Assembly: GCF_025823185.1 (NCBI RefSeq)
Contig: NZ_JACKVK010000011.1
Location: 248,615-312,614 of the forward strand
Direction of reading: 5' to 3'
DNA length: 64,000 bases
Source: Mycobacterium yunnanensis
GTDB lineage: Bacteria > Actinomycetota > Actinomycetes > Mycobacteriales > Mycobacteriaceae
In this document: positions 56,893 through 64,000 of the stretch, piece after piece
How the letters are laid out: each line of letters starts with the position of its first letter
Numbering within the stretch: the first letter of the stretch is position 1
Position numbers and translations under genes: made by a program
Notes under the pieces: model-generated
Seen by the model: only the letters and a program-made list of their open reading frames with translations
Told to the model about the DNA's origin: nothing
The model's database searches: none

Positions 56893-57252
56893 GTCCGCCT
56901 CCTCGTTCGCCCCGGGGTACCCAGCGGGATGCCGAACCCAAACCCTCGGCGACGAACGTCACGGCGACTCCAGCGAAGGTTGCCAGGAGGGCCGTGCCGT
57001 CTGGTTTTCGCGGCTTCAAGCCTCTTTCCGTGGCATCGCATGTAGTCGCCACGGCCTGGTCGGCAACGCTGGCAACCGTGGCTCACCACGGTCGATTCAA
57101 CATCGACAGCAATTCCGTACGTCCGCGCCGTCAAGGTCAGGGCGGCACCGAACGACCACGCACAAGTGGGATCTCGCCGACCTCCGGCAAACTGTCGCCG
57201 GTTCTTGTACGATCCGCCTGGGGAGTCCGTCACTCGAGCTGAGACCACGCCC
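56893..57252. other. Gene-free divergent gap with operator-like dyad
   Basis: These 360 bases lie between the membrane protein start and the diguanylate cyclase start. ACCGTGG (57075-57081) and CCACGGT (57086-57092) form a perfect 7-bp dyad with a 4-base spacer, a candidate regulatory site. The plus frame is open but reads as shadow. Nothing else can be supported. Confidence 0.45.
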
Positions 57253-58599
57253 GTGACGGCAGCGGCACACGACTGGCAAGGGCGAACACTCGACGTGGAC
57301 TGGATCGGCCAATGGTGGCGGCAGCCCGATCACTATCAGTGGCTGTCCGCGTACCTGGCCGTCCGCAACCTCCAGAGGTTCACCCGCTACATGATGGCCG
57401 GGATCGTCCTGGCCCTCGGTGCCGTGCCCGGGCTGATGCTGTTCACCCCCGCAGGTCCGCACGCCCCGGCCGCCCGGGTGGCCTGCGCCGCCATCGCGGC
57501 AGTCTGCGCGGTGATGGCCGTTGCGTGGACGACGCGGTGGCCCACCCGCAACCAGTCCGCCGTGTTCGTCGTCGTGACCAACCTCGTGGTCGCCGCCACC
57601 TGCTTGCTCGCCTTCCGTCCGGCCACCGGGATCCAGGGCGCCACCGCGTTCGCCTCGCTCGCCGGATACGTCGCGTTCTTCCACACCGCCCGCTACCTGG
57701 CGCTGACCCTCGCGGTAGCCGTCGGCACGGCCATCGCCTGCGCGGCCCACGTCGCCGTCGCCGGTGACGCGGCACTGGCGGCGAGCAGTCTGCTGATCCT
57801 CGGCACCAGCGTGCTGGCGGTGCCCTTCTGCATCCAGGTGCTGGTGCACACGCTGGGCATCGACGCCCTCAACTCCGACATCGACCCGCTGACGGACCTC
57901 CCGAACCGGCGCGCGTTTCAACGGTCGGTCCGCATCCTGGCCGCCGAGTCGAGCCGGGACGGCGCCGCTCATCTGACCGTCGTCATGGTCGACCTCGACG
58001 ACTTCAAGCGCATCAACGACACCGCCGGGCATGCCGCCGGCGATCAGACCCTGGTGATGGTCGGCGGCGTCCTTCGCAACATCCGACGGGGCGACTCCAT
58101 CGCCGCCCGCATCGGCGGCGAGGAATTCGTCGTCGCGGTCTCCGGCGATCGCCGGGACGCCATCGGCTTGGCCGAGCGAATCCGCCGCGAGATCGCGCAC
58201 GCACCCATGCGGGTCACCGCCAGCATCGGCGTGGCGAGCGCCTCGCTGTACCGGGTGCCGTCACGCGACCTCGGCACCCACGTCGACTATCTGGTCGAAT
58301 CAGCCGACCGCGCCATGTACCGGGCCAAGCGCTCGGGGGGCAACCTCGTCCACGTGGTCGGCCACCGTCACGACACCTATGTCGAGAAGCCGACGGCGAG
58401 CAGCACGACGGCCAGCAGCGGGAACGTCCCCTGGATGACCGCCGAACGCGCCTTGGCGGGGGCCGAGACCAGGAGCACGGCCGCGGCGGCCAGCATCGAA
58501 CCGACACCGGCGAAGAGCAAGGCGGCGCCGACACGGGTACCGCCGGAGATCGTGAACCCCACGCCGACGACGGTGACCACGGCCAAGAAGAGGTTGTAG
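57253..58599 (+). CDS. Membrane GGDEF diguanylate cyclase
   Basis: About 448 residues. Six hydrophobic segments in residues about 45-205 (MAGIVLALGAVPGLMLF, VVTNLVVAATCLLAF) precede a GGDEF domain starting DPLTDLPNRRAFQRS. The active-site loop reads IGGEEFVVAV. It makes cyclic di-GMP from GTP at the membrane. The inhibitory RxxD motif does not fall at its usual place (RGDS is there), so product inhibition is uncertain. After about residue 375 the tail is Ala/Thr-rich and lies antisense to the DUF1304 gene, overlapping it by 223 bases. GTG 57253 is the assumed start. Confidence 0.88.
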   Translation: MTAAAHDWQGRTLDVDWIGQWWRQPDHYQWLSAYLAVRNLQRFTRYMMAGIVLALGAVPGLMLFTPAGPHAPAARVACAAIAAVCAVMAVAWTTRWPTRNQSAVFVVVTNLVVAATCLLAFRPATGIQGATAFASLAGYVAFFHTARYLALTLAVAVGTAIACAAHVAVAGDAALAASSLLILGTSVLAVPFCIQVLVHTLGIDALNSDIDPLTDLPNRRAFQRSVRILAAESSRDGAAHLTVVMVDLDDFKRINDTAGHAAGDQTLVMVGGVLRNIRRGDSIAARIGGEEFVVAVSGDRRDAIGLAERIRREIAHAPMRVTASIGVASASLYRVPSRDLGTHVDYLVESADRAMYRAKRSGGNLVHVVGHRHDTYVEKPTASSTTASSGNVPWMTAERALAGAETRSTAAAASIEPTPAKSKAAPTRVPPEIVNPTPTTVTTAKKRL

Positions 58600-58763
58600 A
58601 AGCCCTGGTTGAACGCCATCAGCTTGGTGGTCTCGGCCTCTTCGACCGTCGTGCCGAAGGTCGCCCGGGTGCGCGGAGCGGTCCAGCGGAACGCCTCGAG
58701 AATCCAGATGTAGACGTGCAACAGCGCGGCCAGCACCGCGAAGATCAGTCCAGCCGTGGTCAT
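58377..58763 (-). CDS. DUF1304-family small membrane protein
   Basis: This protein has 128 residues with four membrane helices. The pattern LLHVYIWILEAFRWTAPRTR, then MAFNQGFYNLFLAVVTVVGV, matches DUF1304. A conserved Glu in the first helix region and the NQGFYN motif are typical. The family function is unknown. It converges on, and substantially overlaps, the 3' part of the cyclase gene. The recognisable family makes this frame the real one in the overlap, so the cyclase tail there is probably not conserved. Confidence 0.88.
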   Translation of the reverse strand: MTTAGLIFAVLAALLHVYIWILEAFRWTAPRTRATFGTTVEEAETTKLMAFNQGFYNLFLAVVTVVGVGFTISGGTRVGAALLFAGVGSMLAAAAVLLVSAPAKARSAVIQGTFPLLAVVLLAVGFST

Positions 58764-58781
58764 GGAGGTTCGTCCCGCCCG

Positions 58782-59849
58782 TCAGTCGTAGAGGGTTTGT
58801 TGCCCGAGGCCCATGACACCGCTGGGTGGCGTCAGGCCCAGATGCATCCAAGCCTGACTGGTCGCCACTCTTCCGCGCGGGGTCCGGGCGATCATGCCGG
58901 CGCGGACCAGGAACGGCTCACACACCTCTTCGACCGTCGTCGGCTCCTCGCCGACGGCCACCGCCAGCGTCGACACGCCGACGGGCCCGCCGCCAAAGCT
59001 GCGGGTCAGCGCGCTGAGCACGGCCCGGTCCAGCCGGTCCAGCCCGAGCTCGTCGACGTCGTAGACGGCCAGCGCGGCCTTCGCGACGTCCCGGGTGATC
59101 ACTCCGTCGGCGCGCACCTCGGCGTAATCCCGCACCCGGCGGAGCAGTCGGTTGGCGATGCGTGGGGTGCCGCGGGAACGGCGGGCGATTTCTGCGGCGG
59201 CGTCGGCTCCCACCTCGATGCCGAGGATGCCAGCCGAGCGGATCAGCACCCGCTCCAGCTCGGCGGGTTCGTAGAAGTCCATGTGAGCGGTGAACCCGAA
59301 CCGGTCACGCAGCGGGCCGGTCAGCGCGCCGGACCTCGTGGTGGCTCCCACCAGGGTGAACGGCGCGACCTCCAGCGGGATCGACGTAGCGCCCGGACCC
59401 TTGCCGACGACGACGTCGACGCGAAAGTCCTCCATCGCCAGGTAGAGCATCTCCTCGGCGGGTCGCGCGATGCGGTGGATCTCGTCGATGAACAGGACGT
59501 CGTGCTCGACGAGGTTGGACAGCATCGCGGCCAGGTCGCCGGCACGTTCCAGGGCCGGGCCGGAGGTCAGCCGGAGCGACGTGCCGAGCTCGGCGGCGAT
59601 GATCATCGCCAGCGACGTCTTGCCGAGACCGGGCGGGCCGGACAGCAGGATGTGGTCCGGTGTGCCCCCGCGGTTCTTGGCGCCCTCGAGCACCAGCTGG
59701 AGCTGTTCCCGCACCCGCGGCTGCCCGATGAACTCCTTGAGCGAGCGCGGTCGGAGGCTGGCGTCGACGTCGCCCTCACCCACGGTCAGCGCGGCGGACA
59801 CCTCACGCTCGGTGGTGTCCTCGTGTTCGTCTTCGTCGAAGCGGCCCAC
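58782..59849 (-). CDS. ruvB: Holliday junction branch-migration helicase RuvB
   Basis: A 355-residue AAA+ motor. Walker A is SGPPGLGKTSLAMI, Walker B VLFIDEIHRIARPAEE, sensor 1 VGATTRSGALTGPL, and sensor 2 ARRSRGTPRIANRLLRRVRD. It drives branch migration with RuvA. It follows ruvA after 3 bases in the conserved mycobacterial order ruvC-ruvA-ruvB (Rv2594c-Rv2592c). It is probably co-induced by the LexA site upstream of ruvC. Confidence 0.97.
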   Translation of the reverse strand: MGRFDEDEHEDTTEREVSAALTVGEGDVDASLRPRSLKEFIGQPRVREQLQLVLEGAKNRGGTPDHILLSGPPGLGKTSLAMIIAAELGTSLRLTSGPALERAGDLAAMLSNLVEHDVLFIDEIHRIARPAEEMLYLAMEDFRVDVVVGKGPGATSIPLEVAPFTLVGATTRSGALTGPLRDRFGFTAHMDFYEPAELERVLIRSAGILGIEVGADAAAEIARRSRGTPRIANRLLRRVRDYAEVRADGVITRDVAKAALAVYDVDELGLDRLDRAVLSALTRSFGGGPVGVSTLAVAVGEEPTTVEEVCEPFLVRAGMIARTPRGRVATSQAWMHLGLTPPSGVMGLGQQTLYD

Positions 59850-59852
59850 GCG

Positions 59853-60443
59853 CTAATTCTTCCCCAGCATCGACAGTGCGGCGCGCAGCGCACTCGAGGT
59901 CGTCGCCTCGGAGTCGTCGGCGAGGACCTTGTCGGTCGCCTCCTCGGCCTGCTTGACCGGAAAGCCAAGTCCGACCAGGGCTTCGACGACCAGCCCGCGA
60001 ATGGCGTGCCCGCCGACGGCGGCGCTCCCGGCGGTGCCGGCGACGGCCCCGATCTTGTCCCTGAGTTCGAGCACCATGCGTTCGGCGCCGCGCTTGCCGA
60101 TGCCGGGCACCCGGGTCAGGGCGGCGACGTCACCGTCGGCCAGCGCCTGACGCAGCGTTTGGGCGTCGTAGACGGCCAACGTCGCCAACGCGATCTTGGG
60201 TCCGACGCCGGAGACCGACAGCAGGACGGTGAACACGTCGCGCGACTCGGCGTCGGCGAACCCGTAGAGCGTCATCGAGTCCTCGCGCACGATCATCGCC
60301 GTGACGAGCCTGGCCTCGGTGCCGCGCCGCAACGTCGCGAGCGTCGTCGGGGTGGTCAGCACCTTGTAGCCGACGCCGGCGGCCTCGATGACGGCGTGGT
60401 CGAGCGCAATGTCGAGGACCTCGCCGCGAACCGAGGCGATCAC
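59853..60443 (-). CDS. ruvA: Holliday junction DNA-binding protein RuvA
   Basis: A 196-residue protein of the RuvABC resolvasome. The OB domain starts VIASVRGEVLDIALDHAVIE, helix-hairpin-helix motifs include SGVGPKIALATLAV and VPGIGKRGAERMVLEL, and the C-terminal domain that contacts RuvB is short. It targets RuvB to Holliday junctions. GTG 60443 overlaps the ruvC stop by four bases, implying coupled translation. The frame extends upstream into ruvC but is not used. Confidence 0.96.
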   Translation of the reverse strand: MIASVRGEVLDIALDHAVIEAAGVGYKVLTTPTTLATLRRGTEARLVTAMIVREDSMTLYGFADAESRDVFTVLLSVSGVGPKIALATLAVYDAQTLRQALADGDVAALTRVPGIGKRGAERMVLELRDKIGAVAGTAGSAAVGGHAIRGLVVEALVGLGFPVKQAEEATDKVLADDSEATTSSALRAALSMLGKN

Positions 60444-60994
60444 GTCGCCGCCCTCAGCCGGGCCTTGAACTTGCGGCGCTGTTCGGCCGCCAGCGCCTCG
60501 GCCTCGGCCATCCGGGCGATCATCGGGGCCCGCCAACAGTGACAGATGGCCAGCGCCAGCGCGTCGGCCGCGTCGGCCGGTGTCGGTTTCGATTGCAGCG
60601 CAAGGATTCTGGTGACCATCTCGGTGACCTGCGCCTTGTCGGCACGGCCGTTGCCCGTCACGGCGGCCTTGACCTCACTGGGTGTGTGGAAGTGGACGTC
60701 GATGTCCCGCCGGGCGGCGGCCAGCGCGATCACACCGCCGGCCTGCGCGGTGCCCATCGCGGTGTTGGCGTTGTTGTTGGCGAACACCCGCTCGATCGCG
60801 AGGACGTCGGGGCAGTGCGTGTCGAGCCAGTGCTCGACGGTGTCGCTGATCGTCAAGAGTCTCTTGTGCAGCGGCTGGTCCGACGGCGTGCGGACCACGT
60901 CGACGTCGAGCGCGATCACGGTCCGGCCGCGACCGGTCTCGATGACCGACAGGCCGCATCGTGTCAACCCAGGGTCGACACCCATCACCCGCAT
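60440..60994 (-). CDS. ruvC: Holliday junction resolvase RuvC
   Basis: A 184-residue endonuclease of the RNase H fold. Acidic residues are in MGVDPGLTRCGLSVIETG, AIERVFANNNANTAM and PTPADAADALALAICH. It cuts Holliday junctions. ATG 60994 is the first gene of the ruvCAB operon. A near-consensus SOS box (GAAC-N4-GTTC) about 34 bases upstream implies LexA control, as known for ruvC in M. tuberculosis. Confidence 0.97.
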   Translation of the reverse strand: MRVMGVDPGLTRCGLSVIETGRGRTVIALDVDVVRTPSDQPLHKRLLTISDTVEHWLDTHCPDVLAIERVFANNNANTAMGTAQAGGVIALAAARRDIDVHFHTPSEVKAAVTGNGRADKAQVTEMVTRILALQSKPTPADAADALALAICHCWRAPMIARMAEAEALAAEQRRKFKARLRAAT

Positions 60995-61027
60995 CACGAC
61001 TCCCCGTCGACGAAGGCTGCCGAAGGT

Positions 61028-61043
61028 CCGAACAGCTGTTCGA
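61028..61043. promoter_or_regulatory. LexA (SOS) box upstream of ruvC
   Basis: CCGAACAGCTGTTCGA matches TCGAAC-N4-GTTCGA at all but the first base and lies 34-49 bases upstream of ATG 60994. It would be shared by the whole ruvCAB operon. Confidence 0.85.
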
Positions 61044-61156
61044 CACCTTAACGGCTCCAATGGCGCGCACGGCTCAGCGACATGCCCGCAGTGGTCGGGT
61101 CGGTAGACCCCACCGCATGCGCGAATGATGGATCCTTGCCCAAGGAGGTGCGGCCC

Positions 61157-61990
61157 ATGAAGTCCGTCGACGTTCCCGCAGGCACGATCGAATATCGCGA
61201 CGAGGGCGACCCGTCCGGCCCCCCGGTCGTGTTGCTGCACGGCCTCCTGATGAACCATGCCCAGTGGGATCTGGCGCTTCCGCTGCTTCCGAGTGGCCAC
61301 CGCTACGTGCTGCCGGTACTGCCGATGGGTGGGCACCGGATACCCATGCGCGCCGACGCCGACCTGACGATGCCCGGCATGGTGGCCCTGCTCGCCGACT
61401 TCCTCGACGCCCTCGACGTCGTCGACGTGGTGCTCGTGGTCACCGACTGGGGCGGGCCACTCTTCCTCACCGACATCGGGCGCGACCACCGCGTGCGACG
61501 GTTGATCATCTGCCCCTCGGAGGCGTTCGAGAACTTTCCCCCCGGCCTGCCCGGCAAGGCCACCCGGCTGATCACGCTCAGTCCGCTCACCGTGTCCCTG
61601 GCCATGCGAATCCTGGCCGTCGGTTGGCTCCGTCGGCGCTACCTCCTGTTCGGCATGATGGCCAAGAAGCCGATCCCCCAGTCGATCGTCGAGCACTGGT
61701 TCGACCACGCCAGGCACGATCCGGCGCTGCGTCGCGATTTGATCCGCTACGCCAGAACCCGGTTCGACGCCCGTGACCTGGTGCGCGCCACCGAGAGCCT
61801 GGCCGGCTTCGGTGGCGAGGTCCTGGTGCTGTGGAGTCGCAACCCGGTGATGCCGGATGCACACGCCCACCGGCTGGCCGACCTGACCGGCGCCACGCTG
61901 CGCTACGTCGACGACGCCCACGTGCTGATCATGCTCGACCAACCCGAGCAGACCGCCCGTGCCATCGGCGCGTTCCTGGCTTCGGGATAG
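61157..61990 (+). CDS. Alpha/beta hydrolase
   Basis: This protein has 277 residues. The oxyanion motif is VVLLHGLLMNHAQWDLALPL. The nucleophile-elbow position reads VVTDWGGPLFLTDI, where Asp replaces Ser as in haloalkane dehalogenase and epoxide hydrolase relatives. Near the C-terminus YVDDAHVLIMLDQPEQTARA contains the likely catalytic His. A textbook AAGGAGGTG site precedes ATG 61157. Divergent from ruvC. The substrate is not known. Confidence 0.85.
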   Translation: MKSVDVPAGTIEYRDEGDPSGPPVVLLHGLLMNHAQWDLALPLLPSGHRYVLPVLPMGGHRIPMRADADLTMPGMVALLADFLDALDVVDVVLVVTDWGGPLFLTDIGRDHRVRRLIICPSEAFENFPPGLPGKATRLITLSPLTVSLAMRILAVGWLRRRYLLFGMMAKKPIPQSIVEHWFDHARHDPALRRDLIRYARTRFDARDLVRATESLAGFGGEVLVLWSRNPVMPDAHAHRLADLTGATLRYVDDAHVLIMLDQPEQTARAIGAFLASG

Positions 61991-61999
61991 CTTGGAGGG

Positions 62000-62443
62000 G
62001 TGACCGAACCCGGCGCCCGACTCCCCCGCTTCCACCTGGCCGTGCCCGTCGACGACCTCGACGCGGCCCGCCACTTCTATGGCACGGTGCTCGAATTGCA
62101 ACAGGGCCGCAGCGCGGAGTCGTGGGTCGACTGGAACCTGCACGGCCACCAGTTCGTCACCCACCTGGCTCCCGGTGGACCGACCCGGGCGCACAATCCC
62201 GTCGACGGTCACGACGTGCCGGTCCCCCACTTCGGGCTGCTGCTCACCGTCGACGAGTTCCACCGTCTCGCCGACCGACTGAGGGCCCACGACGTGGAGT
62301 TCGTCATCGAACCGTATCTGCGCTTCGAAGGTCTTCCCGGCGAGCAGTGGACGATGTTCATATTCGACCCGTCGGGAAATGCGTTGGAGTTCAAGGCTTT
62401 TGCCGATGATTCCCAGGTATTCGCAACGAAGGAGAACCACTGA
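62000..62443 (+). CDS. VOC/glyoxalase-superfamily protein
   Basis: This protein has 147 residues with the paired beta-alpha-beta metal-binding pattern: FHLAVPVDDLDAARHFYGTV, HQFVTHLAPGGPTRAHN, VPVPHFGLLLTVDEFHRLAD, MFIFDPSGNALEFKAFAD. It has the His and Glu positions typical of glyoxalase/dioxygenase relatives. The gene starts at GTG 62000, 9 bases after the hydrolase stop. Its last stop base is the first base of the next start (TGATG). The reaction is unknown. Confidence 0.85.
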   Translation: MTEPGARLPRFHLAVPVDDLDAARHFYGTVLELQQGRSAESWVDWNLHGHQFVTHLAPGGPTRAHNPVDGHDVPVPHFGLLLTVDEFHRLADRLRAHDVEFVIEPYLRFEGLPGEQWTMFIFDPSGNALEFKAFADDSQVFATKENH

Positions 62444-63099
62444 TGCGCGTCGTCATCGCCGGCGGACACGGCAAGATCGCCCTGATCCTGGAGAAGCTGC
62501 TCACCGAGCGCGGCGACTCGGCGGTCGGGCTGATCCGCAACCCCGAGCACGCGGGCGACCTGGAGGCCGTGGGCGCCGAACCCGTCGTCGTCGACCTGGA
62601 GAACGCCACGGCCGACGAGGTGGCGGCCCACCTGCGCGGCGCAGACGCGGTGGTCTTCGCCGCGGGCGCCGGTCCCGGCAGCGGGATCGAACGCAAGACG
62701 ACGGTCGACCGCGACGCCGCGATCCTGCTGGCCGACGCCGCGGAGCGCGCCGGGGTCGACCGCTACCTGATGATCTCGGCGATGGGCGCCGACGAACCCG
62801 CCTCCGGCGACGACGAGGTGTTCACCGCGTATCTGGCCGCGAAGTCGGCAGCCGACGCCGCCGTCCGCGAACGGTCGGCCCTCAACACCACCATCGTGCG
62901 GCCCGGCGGCCTCACCGACGACCCCGCCACCGGCCGCGTGCGCGTCGCGGAGTCCACCGGCCGCGGCACCATCCCCCGGGCCGACGTCGCGGGCATGCTG
63001 CTGGCGCTGCTGGACGCCCCCGCCACCGGTGACGTGACGTTCGAGCTGATCTCCGGTGACGCCACCGTCGCCGAGGCCGTCGCAGTTCTGACGCCCTAG
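62443..63099 (+). CDS. NAD(P)-binding atypical SDR (NmrA/YwnB-like)
   Basis: This protein has 218 residues. The glycine-rich nucleotide motif is VVIAGGHGKIALILEKLLTE, and the body has GADAVVFAAGAGPGSGIERK, DRYLMISAMGADEP and TTIVRPGGLTDDPATGRV, typical of the NAD(P)H-binding family of YwnB/BVR-B-like proteins. These are sensors or reductases of unknown substrates. ATG 62443 overlaps the VOC stop by one base, so the three genes 61157-63099 form a likely operon. Confidence 0.85.
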   Translation: MRVVIAGGHGKIALILEKLLTERGDSAVGLIRNPEHAGDLEAVGAEPVVVDLENATADEVAAHLRGADAVVFAAGAGPGSGIERKTTVDRDAAILLADAAERAGVDRYLMISAMGADEPASGDDEVFTAYLAAKSAADAAVRERSALNTTIVRPGGLTDDPATGRVRVAESTGRGTIPRADVAGMLLALLDAPATGDVTFELISGDATVAEAVAVLTP

Positions 63100-63136
63100 C
63101 GGTTCTGACTCCTTAGCGGTTCTGACGCCCTAGCGG
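63086..63136 (+). repeat. Three tandem 17-bp repeats at a gene end
   Basis: TTCTGACGCCCTAGCGG occurs at 63086-63102 and 63120-63136, with a two-mismatch copy at 63103-63119. The first copy contains the stop of the SDR gene, and the array abuts the yebC stop region. The unit carries TAG in each copy. Confidence 0.8.
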
Positions 63137-63892
63137 TCAGTCCTCGTCGAGCTGGGCGGCAACCTCGTCGGAGATCTCGACGTTGGTCCACACGTCCTGC
63201 ACGTCGTCGCTGTCCTCGAGGGCGTCGACGAGCTTGAACACCTTGCGGGCACCCTCGACGTCGACGGGCACCGACACCGACGGCTGGAAGCTGGCGTCGG
63301 CAGAGTCGTACTCGATGCCCGCGTCCTGCAAGGCCGTGCGGACGGCCACCAGGTCGGTCGGCTCGGACACGATCTCGAAGCTGTCGCCGCGGTCGACGAC
63401 GTCCTCGGCACCGGCCTCGAGGACCGCGGTCAGGACGTCGTCCTCGGTCAAGCCGTTCTTCTCCAGCGTCACCACGCCCTTGCGGGTGAACAGGTAGGAG
63501 ACCGAGCCCGGGTCGGCCATGTTGCCGCCGTTGCGGGTCATCGCGATGCGCACCTCGCTGGCGGCGCGGTTCTTGTTGTCGGTGAGGCACTCGATGAGCA
63601 CCGCGACGCCGTTGGGCCCGTAGCCCTCGTAGGTGATCGGCTGCCAGTCGGCGCCGCCCGCCTCTTCGCCGCCGCCGCGCTTGCGGGCCCGCTCGATGTT
63701 GTCGTTGGGGACCGAGGTCTTCTTCGCCTTCTGGATGGCGTCGTACAACGTCGGGTTGCCCGCCGGGTCACCGCCACCGGTCCGAGCCGCCACTTCGATG
63801 TTCTTGATCAGCCGGGCAAACTCCTTGCCGCGGCGCGCATCCTTGACAGCCTTCTGGTGCTTGGTGGTGGCCCACTTGGAATGGCCGCTCAT
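63137..63892 (-). CDS. yebC: YebC/PmpR-family transcriptional or translational regulator
   Basis: This protein has 251 residues. The signature SGHSKWATTKHQKAVKDARR opens the protein, then RGKEFARLIKNIEVAARTGG, NIERARKRGGGEEAGGADWQ, YEGYGPNGVAVLIECLTDN and FTRKGVVTLEKNGLTEDD. YebC proteins bind DNA and also assist ribosomes at difficult sequences. The gene is the orthologue of Rv2603c. An acidic C-terminus (VEISDEVAAQLDED) closes it. Confidence 0.95.
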   Translation of the reverse strand: MSGHSKWATTKHQKAVKDARRGKEFARLIKNIEVAARTGGGDPAGNPTLYDAIQKAKKTSVPNDNIERARKRGGGEEAGGADWQPITYEGYGPNGVAVLIECLTDNKNRAASEVRIAMTRNGGNMADPGSVSYLFTRKGVVTLEKNGLTEDDVLTAVLEAGAEDVVDRGDSFEIVSEPTDLVAVRTALQDAGIEYDSADASFQPSVSVPVDVEGARKVFKLVDALEDSDDVQDVWTNVEISDEVAAQLDED

Positions 63893-63955
63893 GCAGGTAC
63901 TACTCGCTTTCGTTCACTCTCTAGCCCTGTTGGTCGAGTCTACGTCCTGGCGATT

Positions 63956-63996
63956 CGTGCACCCGCACCCGCGGTCAGCGCGGGTGCGGGTGCACG
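63956..63996 (-). terminator. Perfect 18-bp hairpin near the window end
   Basis: Arms 63956-63973 and 63979-63996 are exact complements with a 5-base GTCAG loop, very GC-rich. It lies upstream of yebC, so on the minus strand it probably ends the transcript of the gene beyond the window. Confidence 0.75.
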
Positions 63997-64000
63997 GATC

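Noticed and set aside
60440..62440. 666-codon minus-strand ORF
   Set aside because: Only the C-terminal 184 residues are RuvC; the rest is antisense to the hydrolase and VOC genes.

Overview
The window is high-GC actinobacterial DNA, almost certainly from a Mycobacterium/Mycolicibacterium-type organism. From aspS to yebC the gene order (aspS, ketopantoate-reductase-like, YpfJ-like metalloprotease, SOS-boxed radical-SAM gene, hisS, MBL hydrolase, ppiB, rel, apt, solute-binding lipoprotein, secF, secD, yajC, gabT, ruvB, ruvA, ruvC, yebC) matches, from memory, the Rv2572c-Rv2603c stretch of M. tuberculosis. Species-specific insertions sit between the conserved blocks.

Layout. (1) 1-6573: a carbohydrate uptake and catabolism operon with the end of an FGGY kinase, a binding lipoprotein, two permeases, an ATPase, an SDR dehydrogenase and a BtpA/SgcQ protein. 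A convergent HxlR regulator follows. (2) 7145-8347: an acetyl-CoA acetyltransferase gene that is the integration site of a mobile island. (3) 8123-17650: a compact island of about 9.5 kb, visibly richer in A/T than its flanks, with a large serine integrase, an excisionase-like protein, two HNH nucleases, a winged-helix putative replication protein, an HK97 major capsid protein, a prohead protease, a gp10-like connector and many tiny ORFs. No portal, terminase, tail or lysis gene is visible. In plan it matches the phiRv1 prophage-like element of M. tuberculosis. (4) 17651-22393: the displaced thiolase 3' end, a lipoprotein, a probable F420-linked pair with a divergent LysR regulator, and a 13E12-type DUF222/HNH gene. 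(5) 22689-38562: aspS to hisS and two tandem cyclophilin-type genes. (6) 38566-44971: a very large LuxR/AAA regulator, three secreted proteins, an ArsR regulator and an MFS exporter. (7) 44947-56892: rel, apt, a binding lipoprotein, secF-secD-yajC, gabT with an aldehyde dehydrogenase, and a membrane protein. (8) 57253-64000: a diguanylate cyclase, a DUF1304 protein, ruvBAC, a hydrolase, VOC and NAD-binding genes, and yebC.

The most interesting part is the island. Its attachment site lies inside the thiolase coding sequence, upstream of two catalytic residues (His356 and Cys386). Island DNA at the left junction carries a recoded thiolase 3' end, so the gene stays complete after integration. 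The host's own 3' end is stranded at 17651-17849. Over the last 57 codons the two ends differ at 26 codons, 25 of them synonymous. The attachment arms have dyad symmetry centred on the middle of an 8-bp core. The putative replication gene contains an array of 14-bp iteron-like repeats beside a run of TCTGATC repeats, which looks like an origin inside its own initiator gene. An HNH nuclease gene with no standard start codon (ATT is the best candidate), several dyads and two hairpin-rich non-coding stretches complete the element.

Elsewhere, two mycobacterial SOS boxes stand out, at the radical-SAM gene and at ruvC. So do a DUF4190-cyclophilin fusion next to a conventional membrane cyclophilin, and a diguanylate cyclase whose 3' end overlaps an opposing gene by more than 200 bp.
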